From positions 90,608,429 through 90,672,428 of the forward strand of contig NC_052017.1 in assembly GCF_015832195.1 (NCBI RefSeq): a stretch of DNA of 64,000 nt, given 5' to 3'. Position numbers and translations under genes: made by a program. Every line of letters starts with the position of its first letter. The stretch's first letter is position 1. Source of the stretch: Motacilla alba alba. Taxonomy: Eukaryota; Chordata; Aves; Passeriformes; Motacillidae. A model generated the notes under the pieces. That model did no database searches. It was not told where the DNA came from and saw only the letters and a list, made by a program, of their open reading frames with translations. Positions 1 through 13,470 of the stretch are shown one piece after another.

Positions 1-411
1 CTTCCTACCCATAATTCCTGTCAGGAGACTTTGAAGTCTGATACTAAAAAGACTGAGGAGCTTGGAAACTGAAAACAGCATTTCACAGGTATTAGCATGA
101 TAATTAGGAGTCTGTTTGACATATGATTTTAATTTGAAAGTAAGTAATCAAGAGTTTAGATGACACTTCACTTAATTATATTGAGTGTTTGACATGAAAG
201 TAAATTAATAGCAAATTTATTTTCACCATCTGCTACTGTTAACACTGGGAAAAACAGTAGAACTCCAAATGGCATAGCTGTGTTTTATTCATACATTTTT
301 TTAATATTATTATCCAAAAAAGATGTTGCAACTTTGTAAGAAACAAGACAGTGCACTCAATGGAAGAATAAAGCAGCCAAAACAGTTCCCTGGAGAGCAG
401 AAGACGGTGTG

Positions 412-466
412 GATTGGGATTGATTGGGATTGATCCACAATCACATTGTGGATGTGATTGGGATTG
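412..466. repeat. GATTGGG repeats flanking a perfect hairpin
   Basis: The motif GATTGGGATTG occurs at 412 and 422 and again at about 456. Between the copies, 433-453 forms a perfect inverted repeat: a 9-base stem (ATCCACAAT / ATTGTGGAT) with a 3-base loop. This is seen directly in the sequence. No function is assigned. It could be a small minisatellite seed or a decayed transposon end. Confidence 0.6.
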
Positions 467-3400
467 AGCCTGTAGCACCACCACTGCCCACTGCATAAGG
501 CAAACACAGTTCCTGATGTGTTGCATGTTCCAGACTGTGTCCTGGAGTAGTTTACGTATAACTAGATTAGAAAGGGAAACAGTCCCACTAAAAACACTTA
601 ACCCTTTGCAACATGGAGAGAATTGGAGTACACGTGTTCAGATTTGTAATTATTCCTTACACTTAACCAAGGCTCCATACACCCCAGCCTGAGAAAACTG
701 TCAAGTGTTATCATCCCTCCGTTTTACAGCCAGGTTGTCAGAGATTTGGAAATGTTCTGCCTTTGGTAATGTTATGAGAATTTTTTAATCTCAAAATGCA
801 AATTATTTCACGATTTAAATGTAGGAACCATTATCATTCTAATAGTTCTGTTATGAGGAATACATAATTGGAAATTGCTTCCTCTCTTAAAGAGGACAGC
901 TTTCTTTACAAGGTATACAATTCATATCTAATAAAAAAGACTACAGTAAGAATGAATTAGGCAATAAAACAGTGAAGGTATTTTTAAATGTGAATGTATA
1001 CTTGCTTTTACAACACAATCTGAAAAAGCTGGACAAAGTCTGAAATATTTCAAAGGGAAACACCATCCCCTATCTAAAGCTGTTGTTGCTATGGGTTATC
1101 TCCCACAGTGGGTATATTTCATTCAAAACCTAGAATAATATTGCATCCAGCCAACATATGCTATTACTGTGATCTGGTTAAAGCTGGGACAGGTTGTGCT
1201 CAACTTGTCAAGAAGTGACAATTTTGAAGTATTCACATCCATAATACAGAGGTCCATGACAAAGATGGGTGAGGTGTGGTGCTGGTTCACAGTAGCTTAG
1301 GGGTAAAATGGAAGTGCCATGTTATATCTCTTGAGATTAAGGTACTTCAAGAACACTTCTTCAAATTATGTGAACACTCCAGCAAGAGAGTCTCTTGTCT
1401 CATGGTGCTGAACAGCAGCAGAACGACTCTGCTTGTGCTGTCTTCTTTACACTGCCTTTGGCTACTGTTTTCCAGACTATTTTAGAGATCAGATTAGCTA
1501 AAAGAAATTATCTTAGAGAACCTGGAAAATAATCCATCCTGAGAAAATAAAAAAGCCCAAATGAAAAAACCCGAGCAACTACACTGAAAACAGCCAAGTT
1601 GCACAGAAGCAGAGCTCAGAGTCCTGCAGCCAGCAGTCAGCAAGGCACTTACTACCAACAGCTTCTAGTGCTTTACAGGATGCTTGCAGAACAGATTTGA
1701 ACAATTTCTTGTTGCTCTTGTTTTGCACTGCCTGAGCCTTGTTTCCTAAATTCCTGTCACAGAAATGATAGATGTTAAGGGTTGTGATTCTCTAGGATCT
1801 CAAATGGGCATTTGTTTCAGTCCCTAGGAGATGAAAAAAAAAATTAAAATGTTTTTAGCCAAGGAATACAGTGTTACCACTTCCTGAAAGTGGAAGCAAG
1901 GCAATTTTCCCAACAACTTCTGAGACTACTGAAGCCTTACGAAGACATCAGCTTTAGGAAAGCATCAATAAGAACTGAGAATCTCCTTGCAAGGAGCATC
2001 CCTCAGCAACCAGCCAAATGCTGTTTTTTGCTCTCACCAATAGTAATCAGACTACTCCCCCTCCCATCAAGAGTGGGGCAAGTTTCCCTCTCCAGCTGCA
2101 AGTTTCCGGCCAGGGACACTCAGTGATCACCAGCCACCTCAGGGACACTGCCTGTTCAGGCCATGCTGTGCACAGGCTGGTCTGTACAGGGAAGAGCAGA
2201 GGCAGGATTTCCTTTAAACATGTATCTGGGCTTTTTGCTCACTGTGACAGTCTTTAAAACATATTGATAAGGAATATGACTTTTCAAGCTGCTGTGCAGA
2301 CTACTGACAGAGTATATTTCCCAAAGCATATTGCATCTTGTTTATTATGGAATTTAATCTACTGTATGAGAATAGACATTTAACATATACACCTCATATA
2401 CATCCTCAGAAGGGGATGCTGAAAATCTTTTATTTATGCTTCAGTGCCAATTTAAACTACATGGATTGCAGGTTTGTGAAGACAAAAATATCAACATTAC
2501 AAATTAATGTATGTTAGCCAACACTTTGCCAAACAAATTAATTTAGGCCATATAACTCTGATGACAAAATTGAGGTGATTACTTTATAGGAAATATCCTT
2601 AACATTCAATTTCATTTTCAGACAGTGTTCAGAGAGCTCCTAAGAATGGCTGTGAAATCAGACCAGTTTATCAATTACCACTTACACAAAAGAGTTGTTT
2701 TAAATCCATTTTCCCTTGAAGGTATCTCAGCTCTTCTTAGAGAGAGAAAAGTTTGATTGGGGGAACTGGAGATAATTTCTCTTTGTCTCTCCTTCTATCT
2801 TTTTTTTAAACATTTAAATATATAGTGATTGTGCTTAAATAGAAAAAATCAAATACTATTCATGACCTAATTTTTACTCTTATGAGCATCTCACATCCAA
2901 TTTTCCAACAAGCAAAAATACTCCAGAATTTTAATCTATAATGATTTTTTTCCCTGAGCCTTACTTAGTAGTCCCTCACAGATTTCCTTGAAGAGGAAGA
3001 ACATCATATTAGGTGACACATTGCTGTAGTTTTCATATATACTCTCACACAGCATGTCAGAAAGGAGATTTAGGTGCAGAACACTTGTTTAAAAATTCAA
3101 GCAAAAAAATCTGGCCTTCTCAAACAGTCCTCAGGTTTGCACTTGCCATGAATTATTAGCAAAAGGAACCCAGAAGAACCCAGAACACTTTGTTCTTCTT
3201 TCATGACTCTTTGTGTCACCACACATAGATGTGTTTTTATCAGGCCTTTCACAGATCATGCTGGTTTTCCCATCCTAGTGGTGATTCGCTTTGTTAAACT
3301 CTAAAACCAGAGAAGCAAGACATGGATTTGTAATAATTAAAATTTTAAGGGGACAAGTATGTGAGGAGAAATTATTCATATTAACATAGCCAGAAAATAA

Positions 3401-6400
3401 AGGCAAACCTCTTTTTTACCAGAAGAAATAGATTTTCTGTGCTGCATTTCCATGAGAAGACTGTTGCCACCCCTAAGAGGGAGCAGTATCTGCTGTGCTT
3501 ATACAGTACAGCTGCAGAGTCAGTGTGACATCCTTGGGTGGGCTATGGGCCCTCCCTCTGACAGAGAGATTGTGTGTGATAAAAAGTTAAGAGATGAAAT
3601 TTAGAGGCTTAGAGTTTTACAAAACTGGTTTGGTGTGAAAGTCTCAGGGGACAATATTTGCAGATGATGTTAGAAGTAGGCAGAAATTATTAACCACTCC
3701 TGCACATCTATTTGGATCTTTGAAAAGAACTTGTCTTTCTTACTTCATTAAATATGTAGTAAAAAAATGAAAAAAAAAGGCATAAAAACATAAGAAGATG
3801 TTTCCAGCCTATTTTACAAAGTCACCTGAACCACAATAATATCTGAGTTTTTAAGACTGGCTGCTCTTACCTCTGTAGTTAACAAAGAAACAGTCAAGGA
3901 AAAAGAGTATCTTACTCTCCTGGGTCTATCTGTACTGAGAATTTGAATTATCATACTTACTGGGGCACAAGACAGACTTATTTTCTCTTTACAAGACAAT
4001 AAGGGAAAGATGCACCTGATTTGGAGGTAAGCCTGCACCATCTTGTTAAGTCAACGGTCATATTAAGAAGCACAGATTCACTTCCTTGGTGGTGATCCTG
4101 TGAATAAAATATCAGTCTGCTAGACCTGTGCTATACCTATATTTTATCTATAATGCTGTTGTTTCGGTATTTATAAAAAGTTATGGGCCTTGATATTTAG
4201 GATGGCTGTCAAGGGCAAACTTGGCATTTTACTTACTGATTCTCACATCTGATTGTAATGCTGTTACATTCAAATTCAAATCCGTGAGGGAATATAACCT
4301 CTCAAACACAAAATATGTTGCTGAAGTGATTTTTAAGAACATAAGAACAACTGCAATGGCCCTGACTCCCAGGGCATGTTTTTCTAGTGGTTATATTTGT
4401 ATGAATCCCAAACTGGAAGCAGAGCTGTTTCTGTTAAACAGGCAGTCCTGTGAACACAATCTCAGGAGTCCTGCTTGCTTTCAGAGGGATCTCCCTGCTG
4501 AGGTTCAATCAACAGAGATGCACTCTGATGGAAAACTGGGTTCCCTGGCATCTAATAAAGTACGAATTCCGGATGAAACTTTTCTAAAGGTGTATCTCTC
4601 TCCTTTCTCACCTGCTTTGTTCAAATGTACTGGAAACTTGCATCTTTGAAACATCTCTTCTTGAGATACAGTGACACATAGTCCTTGGCTGGGACTTGTG
4701 TTGAGAGGTCATTGGGGGAAAGTGAAATAAGCTCACAACAAGCAGTGTCACGCACTCTGTATTCATTCACCGGAGGCAGTGTAGAGGTACATGGGCTTTC
4801 TTGTCACACATATGAGCACAGGAGTTAGCTCTTAGGGCCAGGATGTCAATGTATTTAAATGTTCACTGACTTCACAGTAGATGTGGTGCTTTATACAAGT
4901 CAGAGACTTCGACCCTTGTATTTACAAAGTGCAAACTCATTTAACTCAGTTGATCTGAGAAACACTCCTGATTAAAAAGACTTTATTAGGGATAGCTGTT
5001 CATTATGCATACCCACAGCTTCCCAGAGAAACTCATTCTCAGCATCCTGCTGTGACAGAGATTAGTCATTATGCAGTAAAGCTGTACTGCTGGGACCACA
5101 TTTGCATTATTAAATGAATTAGAGTATTACTTACAAAAAAAAGCAGTCCCATAGCAGTGATCACCACTCCCAGACCTAGGCAAATGTGGCCAGCAGATGT
5201 TACAGGACACATCTCACCATTTGGGAAGAGGACTGCATCCTCAGTCATCTGTCACTGTGAACCAGACTTGCACTGGCATCTATAAAATACAACAGAAGGG
5301 AAGCCTCACAGAAACTTCACATTAATAGCCAAGTGCCTACTATCAAAAGCAAAGCTGCAGTAGAAGCTGCTCATAAAATTCTGCTATAGTGGGGTAGGTT
5401 TTCTCCTGCAGCACCACTGACACACAGCTACATCCAAACTTTACACAGACCTTTCTTCCAGGGCACTGTCTGACCCTCTGTTGCCCTAGCCACTTCAGCA
5501 GAGAAGTGGGTATGGCTCAGCCAGCCAGGAGCAGCTAGCAGTTGAGGGGCAGGCAAGAAAAGCTTTTAAGTGACCATTTTCCAGGCATCTCCTCTCTTTG
5601 AAGTGCCCTTCTCATCTTAGAGCAAGTTTAAGTAGGTGTGTGGAAAGCATCTTTTTGAGTTCTAACTAAAGTGAACTGGAAGGACTCATGCAGTCCACCA
5701 TTGTTGTAAGAGAACACAAAAATGAGCTGAGGGCATTCTACTTTTTTGAATGGCCTCCTGACCATCCTAGGACACTTAAGCTTCTCCAGCCCTTAAAATT
5801 TAAGGCAATTTTAAACACAGCTTTAATAAGGTAATGTGTTTCACTTTGAACCCTTGTGAATTAGGAAACTCCACGTGTGGTGCAATTAAAAATAAATCCT
5901 TATTTCTGTGCAGCTATAGACTGCCAACTTTTAGCCTCTGTTTCTGCCTGACTTATTCAAGCCACACAGCATGTAGAGCATGGGTCGTGGCCTTCTTTAG
6001 AAATGGGGCTGCTCTTGCCTCTGCTCTGAGACACATCCTCGAGGAGCTAAGCCAGTGCACACCATGGTCCAGGGCTGGTAATGTGGCTGGATAATAAATG
6101 AGGGTGTATGCTTTTATTCAGGTAAAGGTCTAGCAGTTCAGACATCATGTGCCACAATTCAGGCAGCCTGGAAAACCATGTGAGGAAAACCAGGAAGGAA
6201 AATTGAGCTGCCAGCACGTCCTGGCCATCCGAATGAATGAGAAATGGATGGTGGCCAAATGCAACGAGCTGGTGCACTTCAGAGTACAAATACCAAACTC
6301 AGTAACATTTTGGAAAAAAGGCCAAAATCCTGCACTCTGGAAGCACACAGTCCCTGTCTGAAATGAAGACAGCTTTTTACCCCCTGCAGTAGCTATTACT

Positions 6401-6858
6401 GCAAGCTGTGAGCAAACTGGTGGCATGAACTCAGTATTTTCAAAGTTATCACCACAATCATAATTCCACAGATCCAAGCACAATAAGGTATAGATCGTAG
6501 CTGTTACCAAACTCTTTGAAAAGCAAATAAAAAAGGAATTTACCAATCTTGGAGAAAAAAATCACAAGCCTAAACATTTTATTAAATCTGTTCCCAAAAG
6601 CTTGCACTCTGGAGGCTTTGGGCTATTGCAAATCTATTGGAAGACTCCAAGGGTCCAGACGGACTAAATAGGCTGAACTGATCCATCAACCCAGGGCTGC
6701 TCAAAGAAGGAGTTCTTCTTCCTCTCCTCCTTTTTGCCACCAGTATCCTCCTTCTTACTCTTACTGTGCTGATCTCCTGCACTTCCCTGGGGTAACTTGG
6801 TGCTACCTAACCTTTCAAGGAGGCAGCTGAGCTCATGAAAGTGGTAGAAATTAAGATT

Positions 6859-6878
6859 AAAAAAAAAAAAAAAAAAAA
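6859..6878 (+). repeat. Poly(A) tract
   Basis: An uninterrupted run of 20 A, followed by a purine-rich GAGAGACAGGGAGAG stretch. It could be the tail of a decayed retroposon, but no recognisable body precedes it. Confidence 0.8.
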
Positions 6879-8006
6879 GAGAGACAGGGAGAGAATTATT
6901 TTTTAGACATGGCAAGCTGTGAAGTCAGCTCAGCCATCTCATCTGATTGTACCTTCAGACCTGCTGAGTATAAAACAAGCAAACACTGGCTGCTCTTAAA
7001 AAAAATCTGCTGAGTTTTTCAAATACCAACATATGGCCTTTATTAATCTTACCAAATTTTATGAAGGTGCAAGACAATAGAGTCTGACTCAAAATCTGTA
7101 GAGTTCCCTTGAGCTAATTAGAAGTGGCCTTTCCTTGTACCAGTTCCAAGATGTTGCCTGAACTTTCAAGTGTTTTTGAAGACAGCTGAAATTTCTTACT
7201 TGAAAGAAAGGACCAACAGCTTAATATTTAACCTGTAGCAGTTTTCAGCTATTTAACCTTGTCCAGAAGTGAATGGGTAATTCCCCTTCACTAACAAAAG
7301 TGTAAAAAATATCTCAAAATGACCTTGTGCAGAGTTTATGGTGAAAAGTCACACTTCAGTAAAGCCACACAGTGAGTAACAGTGTTGACCTTTTGTTCTT
7401 GGCCATCTGAGGACGTTAAAATCTGACTGAAACCTGATTACACCACCTTAGACTCAAAGTGCTTAAATAAAGCAAGGGACAGTGGTAGGGCGGATCAGCC
7501 AGGCTGAGGCAGAGTGAGCTGAGCCCTGCTCCAGGCAGCCCTGAGGAAGAGCTGTACTAATTTTACCTCACTGATTTTTGCCTGGTTTTAAAATTTTTGT
7601 TATCAGAATAGACTTCTTTATTTGGACAAAAGCTGACTAAGAAGGGGGGATTTATTCACATTAACAGGCAGTCAGTATTAATGACTCATTAGCATATGAT
7701 CAGAGAGGGTTTATAAACCTGCAGGCCTGTGAGTGGGGCTGAGAGAATCAATGGAAGGAGAAAAAACAATGATGAGTTTGCATTTGAAAGTTTTTTTTAG
7801 GAAAAGAATCCAGATAAGAGGGTCACCAGTTATTAAGAAACTAGACTGCCTAGTGGATATTCCTATTCAAGGAATGAACATATTAAGATTTCTCAAACTG
7901 TAGTGTCTGTGTAGTCTTATGAAACTTAGACTAAGCTGCCAGCAAGAAGGAAAGGACCTTACTCATTACCCATAGAGCAGTCTGGGGCTCTTGATGGCTT
8001 GGAGAT

Positions 8007-8028
8007 GTTACTAGTTACTAGTTACTAG
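8007..8028. repeat. Heptamer tandem repeat (GTTACTA)3
   Basis: Three copies of GTTACTA plus one base in direct succession. A further AGTTACT lies about 12 bases downstream. It is a short microsatellite. Confidence 0.7.
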
Positions 8029-11000
8029 AAACATCTGCCTAGTTACTCACACATCTAAAAGACACTGAAGATTTTGTAAAATGCAGCTCATCAAACTTTG
8101 TTCACATCCCTGAAGGGTTAAACATGCCTTTTAATTTCCCTCTGTGAGTGTGGGACCTACCTGATGTAGACCTGTGAAAGCTAAAAGGGGAAATCTGGAT
8201 ATTAGCCCACTGCTCTACTACAGCCTCTTGGTACTCTTTAGCACAATCAGGCTCATCTAGAGAAGAAATCCCACTTCTTACGAGTCTTAGTAATGAAGCT
8301 TTCCTGATTTCCACTCAAGGCCAACCATGGCATTGCTTCTCTGAAGAAAAAGCTGTGCAGCTCTCTACAGAGAAAATCCCACTGCCTTCTGACACAGCCA
8401 ACATAAAAAAAACCCCAACATTTGCTTTGATGTAAAATTGTTCCTGAATGCACATAAACAGGCAGGGTTTGAAATTCTGGTGCAGAATTTGTCCTTTGGG
8501 TGAAGTTTACTCTCAGCCATAATTATGTTTTGAAATGCTTGATTTCATTTGTACTTCTGTCCAAATGAGCTCCTATCCTCTTCTCCTGTAACCAAGCATA
8601 TCTCGCATCCATTGTCACCAGAGTGGTGGCTTCTCATTTTGAAATGAGACAAGGTGTGTGTCACCCTGCACATCTGTGATCACCATTGCAGTCTTTTCAA
8701 AAGTTTCCAACAGACAGAAGCAGGATTGCACTGCAAATTTCATCTCCTCCCTCTCACTCATCCAGGGGAAGGATTGCTACAGAAAAAAAGTCCCACTCAG
8801 CACTGTGGGATGGAAGTCTTGGCTCTTTTGCCATGGGCAGTGTGAGCTCTCCTGAGCAATATCCCAGCCCTGCACTCAGCATTGCCTTTGCAGGCAGCCT
8901 GGCTGCCTCCCACCCCTGAGAGAGAGCTGTGGTGCCTCTGCCCACGCAGGCACCGCGGGATGGACTGGAAATCAGCGGTCACGGTCTGTTCCACAGGCGC
9001 GCTGAATAAACAGAAAAGAATGGCTGGGAGTTTTCATCTGCGCATGGGAGATTCAGCGTGGCCTGCTTTGTTTTCAGAGTGCTGGGAGAAATCTGTTTTG
9101 ATTGCTCAGACTTCAGAGCAGCTGCTGTAAACATGACGTGTCTGAATGTTTCTTCTGGGCAAATGCTGGCAACAATGCAACTCACAAATTTTGCTAAACA
9201 GATTATCCTCCATCTTCCTGCTCACCCTTTTTAGGGCTAACTGACAAGTCATTAATCCTTGAAAATTTAGGACAGCTATGGGTCTCTTTAATTTGCACCT
9301 ACCTTCCTCTAATCTACACTGATTTTTCCAGAAGCCAAAAATAACTGCTGCACATATCCAGCTGTTCCTTTATTCTACCGGGGGTGGCCTAAATACCAGT
9401 GGGAACAACAGCATGATTTTCTATTAAATACCTCTGTCCCATCCCATTCTTGCCCCATTGATATGATTTTCTTGGGGCTCATGACTGACTTTGAAGCTCC
9501 TTGTGGCAATGGAGGAAAAAAAACTGAATCCCAGCAGAAAGAAAATCAAAACCTATAGGACACAAGATTGACACCGAACTCAGCTATTTACTTAAAACTT
9601 TCCCAGGGAGGGAAATGCAAAGCTGTTATTGATGATAACATTGCAATCCAGAAGGTAGGCTTTTATCCCATTTCTGGAAGGTCAGCTGTGTTCTAGTTTC
9701 CAAGCAAAGACAATGATTCACAGCAAAGATGAGCAGGTGCAAATATACACCAGCAGTGATCCATTTTATAAAACAAAATTTTAATTTGCAGGTCTTTTAC
9801 AAGTGCCCAGCATCCAGTCTGGAAGCATGTGCCTGTGGACATCATGACTTAATCAAAGCCTCATTAAAGACAAAATCAAGCAGCTTTGGTCTTTGGGACA
9901 CCTCAAGGCTGTAGAACTATCCTCCCAGTTTGCTGTGCCCAAAATCCCCTTTTGATTTTCAAAACCTATTATGCAAATGCAGGAAGCATGCTAACTAGAA
10001 CAATGAGCTCTGAACATAGGACTTTGCCACCCAGAAGACATTTCCCTGTGACCTCTAAAAAATAAAAGTCTCCCCAGTTCTTTTCTGCCAAGACTATGCC
10101 TGGATTAACAAGTTGTGCAACACCAGTGGAGCGAATCCAACTTTGCAGCCCGCAATCTAGGGCTGTGGTGATGATCCAGTGCTGACATTCAGTGTTTCAG
10201 CTTTTCTCTGGTCTGCTGGACTGACAGCCCAGTAGTAGCAGGCACGCACACAGTGCAGTCCTGAAGCATACTGTGTGCTGGAACCAAATGTTTGGTGTAC
10301 TCCCATGCTAAAGGAAGGGCTTTTCTAGGGACCTTAGGAAGACCTTGTCCACCCATGTCAAAGATCTCCCTGTGATGCAAATAAAAGCATGGTGAGTGAA
10401 CATAAGCAGGGGAATCACTTAAAGAGCATAATTTTGATCCAGATGACATCATTAATTACCACACGTTGTGACTGAGCCAGTATCTGCCTGGGCTTAGATA
10501 TCCAGAGGAAGGTTTTAAGGACCACGTCAAAAGAGGGGCAGCTTCTGATGTGCTCAAGTCGGTGAAGACTGATGAGACCCCACAAGGGTCAGCACTCCCT
10601 GCTGGCAGAAGGACCTTTTTCACCATGGGTGCACTCCATCCTTAATTGTAAGGGACATAGTATTTTTCATTCACTTTTCCAAAGGATGGGGGAAGGTTGA
10701 ACCATTCAGTCAAATGCTACAACCATAAGTTTTTCCAGGCAACACCAACAGATCCAATCACTTTTTTCAGGCTGTAGTTCAGTGTGAGGAAATGAAATCT
10801 TTAAAAAAAAATCTAAAACACAAAGCCTAAGAAAAATATGATTTTCTGTTATTCTGTGGCTATCCTGAATTACTAGCTTGAAACATAACGTCATGGGTGT
10901 GGAGTTGTATTTGAGCCATTGGCTATTGAACTGAGATGTTTATGCATTTGTAACCCAGTTAGGGAAATGGCTTGCAACAAAAGGAACCTTTCAAAGTCTT

Positions 11001-12510
11001 CAGGCTTCATGTAGGGCTATATGAACAGAAAATACTTCATGTTGTTTGAAGTCTGGCATGTTTTATTGCTCATGTTTAGTGAGAACTGTAGGAAAGGCAG
11101 AAACATGAAACAAACTGGCCCATATGGATTCCATAATTTTTTTTTTTTTTAAGTAGAAGTTTTGTTAGTGCTTTATAGGAGTTTCATAACAGGCTCAGCA
11201 TCCTATAAAAAAGGAGACCTTCAGCAACTGGGGATTTTACTGTGTCACTGATGTTTTCATCCCCACAGACTACCACACTGAACAAATAAAAGCTACAGTC
11301 TTTTTGAGGGAACTGGAAGCAAGCTGGGACCCTTCTGCTATTAGGAGAAAGACCATGTGAGCATTCCAGAGACCAAATGTCCTCTAAAAACAAACTGACA
11401 TGGAAATTTCTAATGTTTTCTGAAGACTCAAAACAGTCGAAAGAAGTATGATGAGTGCTTGCTCCTGAAAGACTTCCAAGTAATTGAATTAAATCCTGAA
11501 CCCCAAATTTCATATGTTCCTTCATAAACTTCCTATGGAAAGGATTTCAGCTGCTCCCTAAGTGTAAGATATTACTCTATGTGTTTTCCAGAAAAGGTCT
11601 AGCTGACCTTGATCCCAAGACCTCTAGCTAGAATTGCCTTCTCTAAAGCCTATGCAAACCTACCTGTTTAAAATGCTATACACAGTCAAATATGATGCCT
11701 GTCTCTGGTCAGGCACTGAAGATGTGAGTAATTGATTGTGGGTTAGGGTTGGCTATGGCCCTAGTGAATTGCTAATTTATTGAATTATCTACCTTTATAC
11801 ATGATGGCCATGACTTTAAAGATTTCTAAAATAACTCATCTGCAAAACAAGAAGTAGCCGCTCACTGTAGAAGAATTCTGCACATATCAAAAAAGGTAAG
11901 AGCTTTCCAGTTTTTCATGATGGATTGTCAGACATGTTGAAATGGGATAGAATGTTGAAAAAGAAAACATAAAAACAAATTCCAGAATTTCTGCTAAGTA
12001 ACAGCTTATTTTGTTGATAAGAAAAATGCTGAAGTGACTGTACCACAAGCAATAAAAAGTGTGCCAAGCAAATAAATCATTATTGTGGCAGTAGATTATT
12101 TAAGATGAAGTGGGTGACTCATTCTCTAATAACTTCAAAAAAAAGTTTAAAGTAATTTAAAAACTGTAACAGCTACTTCTTTTAAAGGGCAAAATAAAGA
12201 CTGATAAAAAGGACATATTTTTTCTCAGTGGCCTCTGCTACTTTTGATAACTGGAATTAAATAGTTACCATAGTATTGTTAATATCAGTTTACAAGGGGG
12301 ATATTCTAATGGGAATACAAGAATATATGCTACTGCTGAGATCATATGCATAAGATAACTCTTGATTTTAAAGGTATGTAACAAAACTTTCTTGTCACTG
12401 TTATTTATGCCCAAAAAAAAATGCTAGGAATTTCAGGATATGTTTAACTTTGTCAGCAAAATATAAAAGTATTCTGAGGTTTATTCACCAACAATATATG
12501 TTATCACTAA

Positions 12511-12528
12511 AAAGCTTTTAAAAGCTTT
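12511..12528. repeat. 18-bp perfect palindrome
   Basis: The sequence AAAGCTTTTAAAAGCTTT equals its own reverse complement, with two HindIII-type AAGCTT cores. It sits in AT-rich DNA and may be chance. No function is assigned. Confidence 0.6.
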
Positions 12529-13226
12529 CCAGCTTCTATAAGTCACCTCTGTATGTTAGGTGAAGATTTATCAAATGCAGTCTCTAAATTGGTTCAAGAT
12601 GGCAAAGGTGTGGATGATGGTAAACCACTTTTGGCAACTGAAATGCTGCTTATATTCTTTTACACTGAGCTAAAAGTGTTTTAATGATGTAATCTTGGAG
12701 CAGTTTAATTTTATATGCTGAGGTTTCTGAAATGATGTGTTCTCTGCAGAGTAATGACAAAGAACCAATGACAATTTTTTTTGTCATAGCAGTAACTTTT
12801 AACACATCAAAAAAAGTACAAGGTGTGTAAGAAGGGATAAATTCAGTAGCATATGTCGGCTCTCAGAAAACTGAGTTTTCAGTTTTGTATAAGTAAACTA
12901 ATTTTCAGCCACCTCCTATAGAAAAATCACTTTTTGACATAAGTAGGACTGAAGGGCTGAAATATGATAAAAGGCTGGAATTGGAGTGTTTAATAATAAT
13001 ATGTATGAAGAATAATATATGTTGAGAAATTCAGTAGAGAACTATTTCTCTGAGGAAACTGTGAATGTGCTCCTAAAGCTTACAGCATTCCTACTTAAAA
13101 CACTCTGTGGTATTTTTACATTATCCTCTTTCCTTCCATCTCAAGATGATCACATAATTTCAGTTGATCTTCTTAAGTCCAGAGTTTTTAACTCTTGCCT
13201 GACAGTTCTAACAACACCATTAAATA

Positions 13227-13470
13227 CAGAATCATCAAAGTTGGAAGAGACCTTCAAGATCATCCAACCATCAACCCAGCACCAGCATAATCACCCCTGA
13301 ACCACAGCCTCAAGTGCCACATCCAGATGCCTCTTGAACACTTCCAGAGACAGGGACTCCCTCACCTGTCTGGGCAACTTATTCCAATACCTAACTAGTC
13401 TTTCAGTGAAAAATTTCTTTTTCTAATATCCAATATAAACCTCCCTGGTGCAGTTCAAGGCCTTTCCTCA
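13227..13470 (-). mobile_element. CR1 LINE, 3'-end fragment
   Basis: Read on the + strand, this is the reverse complement of a CR1 3' UTR. It runs from an 'AGAATCATCAAAGTTGGAAGAGACC' type terminus, through 'GGGCAACTTATTCCAATACCT', to the 'AAAAATTTCTTTTTCTAATATCC' block. This order is typical of avian CR1 elements. The copy is 5'-truncated, as most CR1 copies are, and moderately diverged. The subfamily cannot be set by eye. It carries no coding capacity. Confidence 0.85.

Larger units (their letters stand above)
1..13226. other. Intergenic DNA, no recognised gene
   Basis: This is AT-leaning sequence without a recognisable gene, RNA or CR1 copy. Open frames exist, for example about 142 codons at 4221-4649 (+) and 113 codons at 11184-11525 (-). 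They start at non-ATG codons or match no family I know, and they lack a convincing exon structure, so I do not call them genes. Simple features inside it (a hairpin near 440, a poly(A) at 6859, a heptamer repeat at 8007 and a palindrome at 12511) are listed separately. Confidence 0.6.

Noticed and set aside
4221..4649. A 142-codon + strand frame, with a faint resemblance of its reverse complement to zinc-finger linker sequence
   Set aside because: The frame starts at TTG and the reverse complement lacks the Cys/His spacing of C2H2 fingers, so neither reading is supported.
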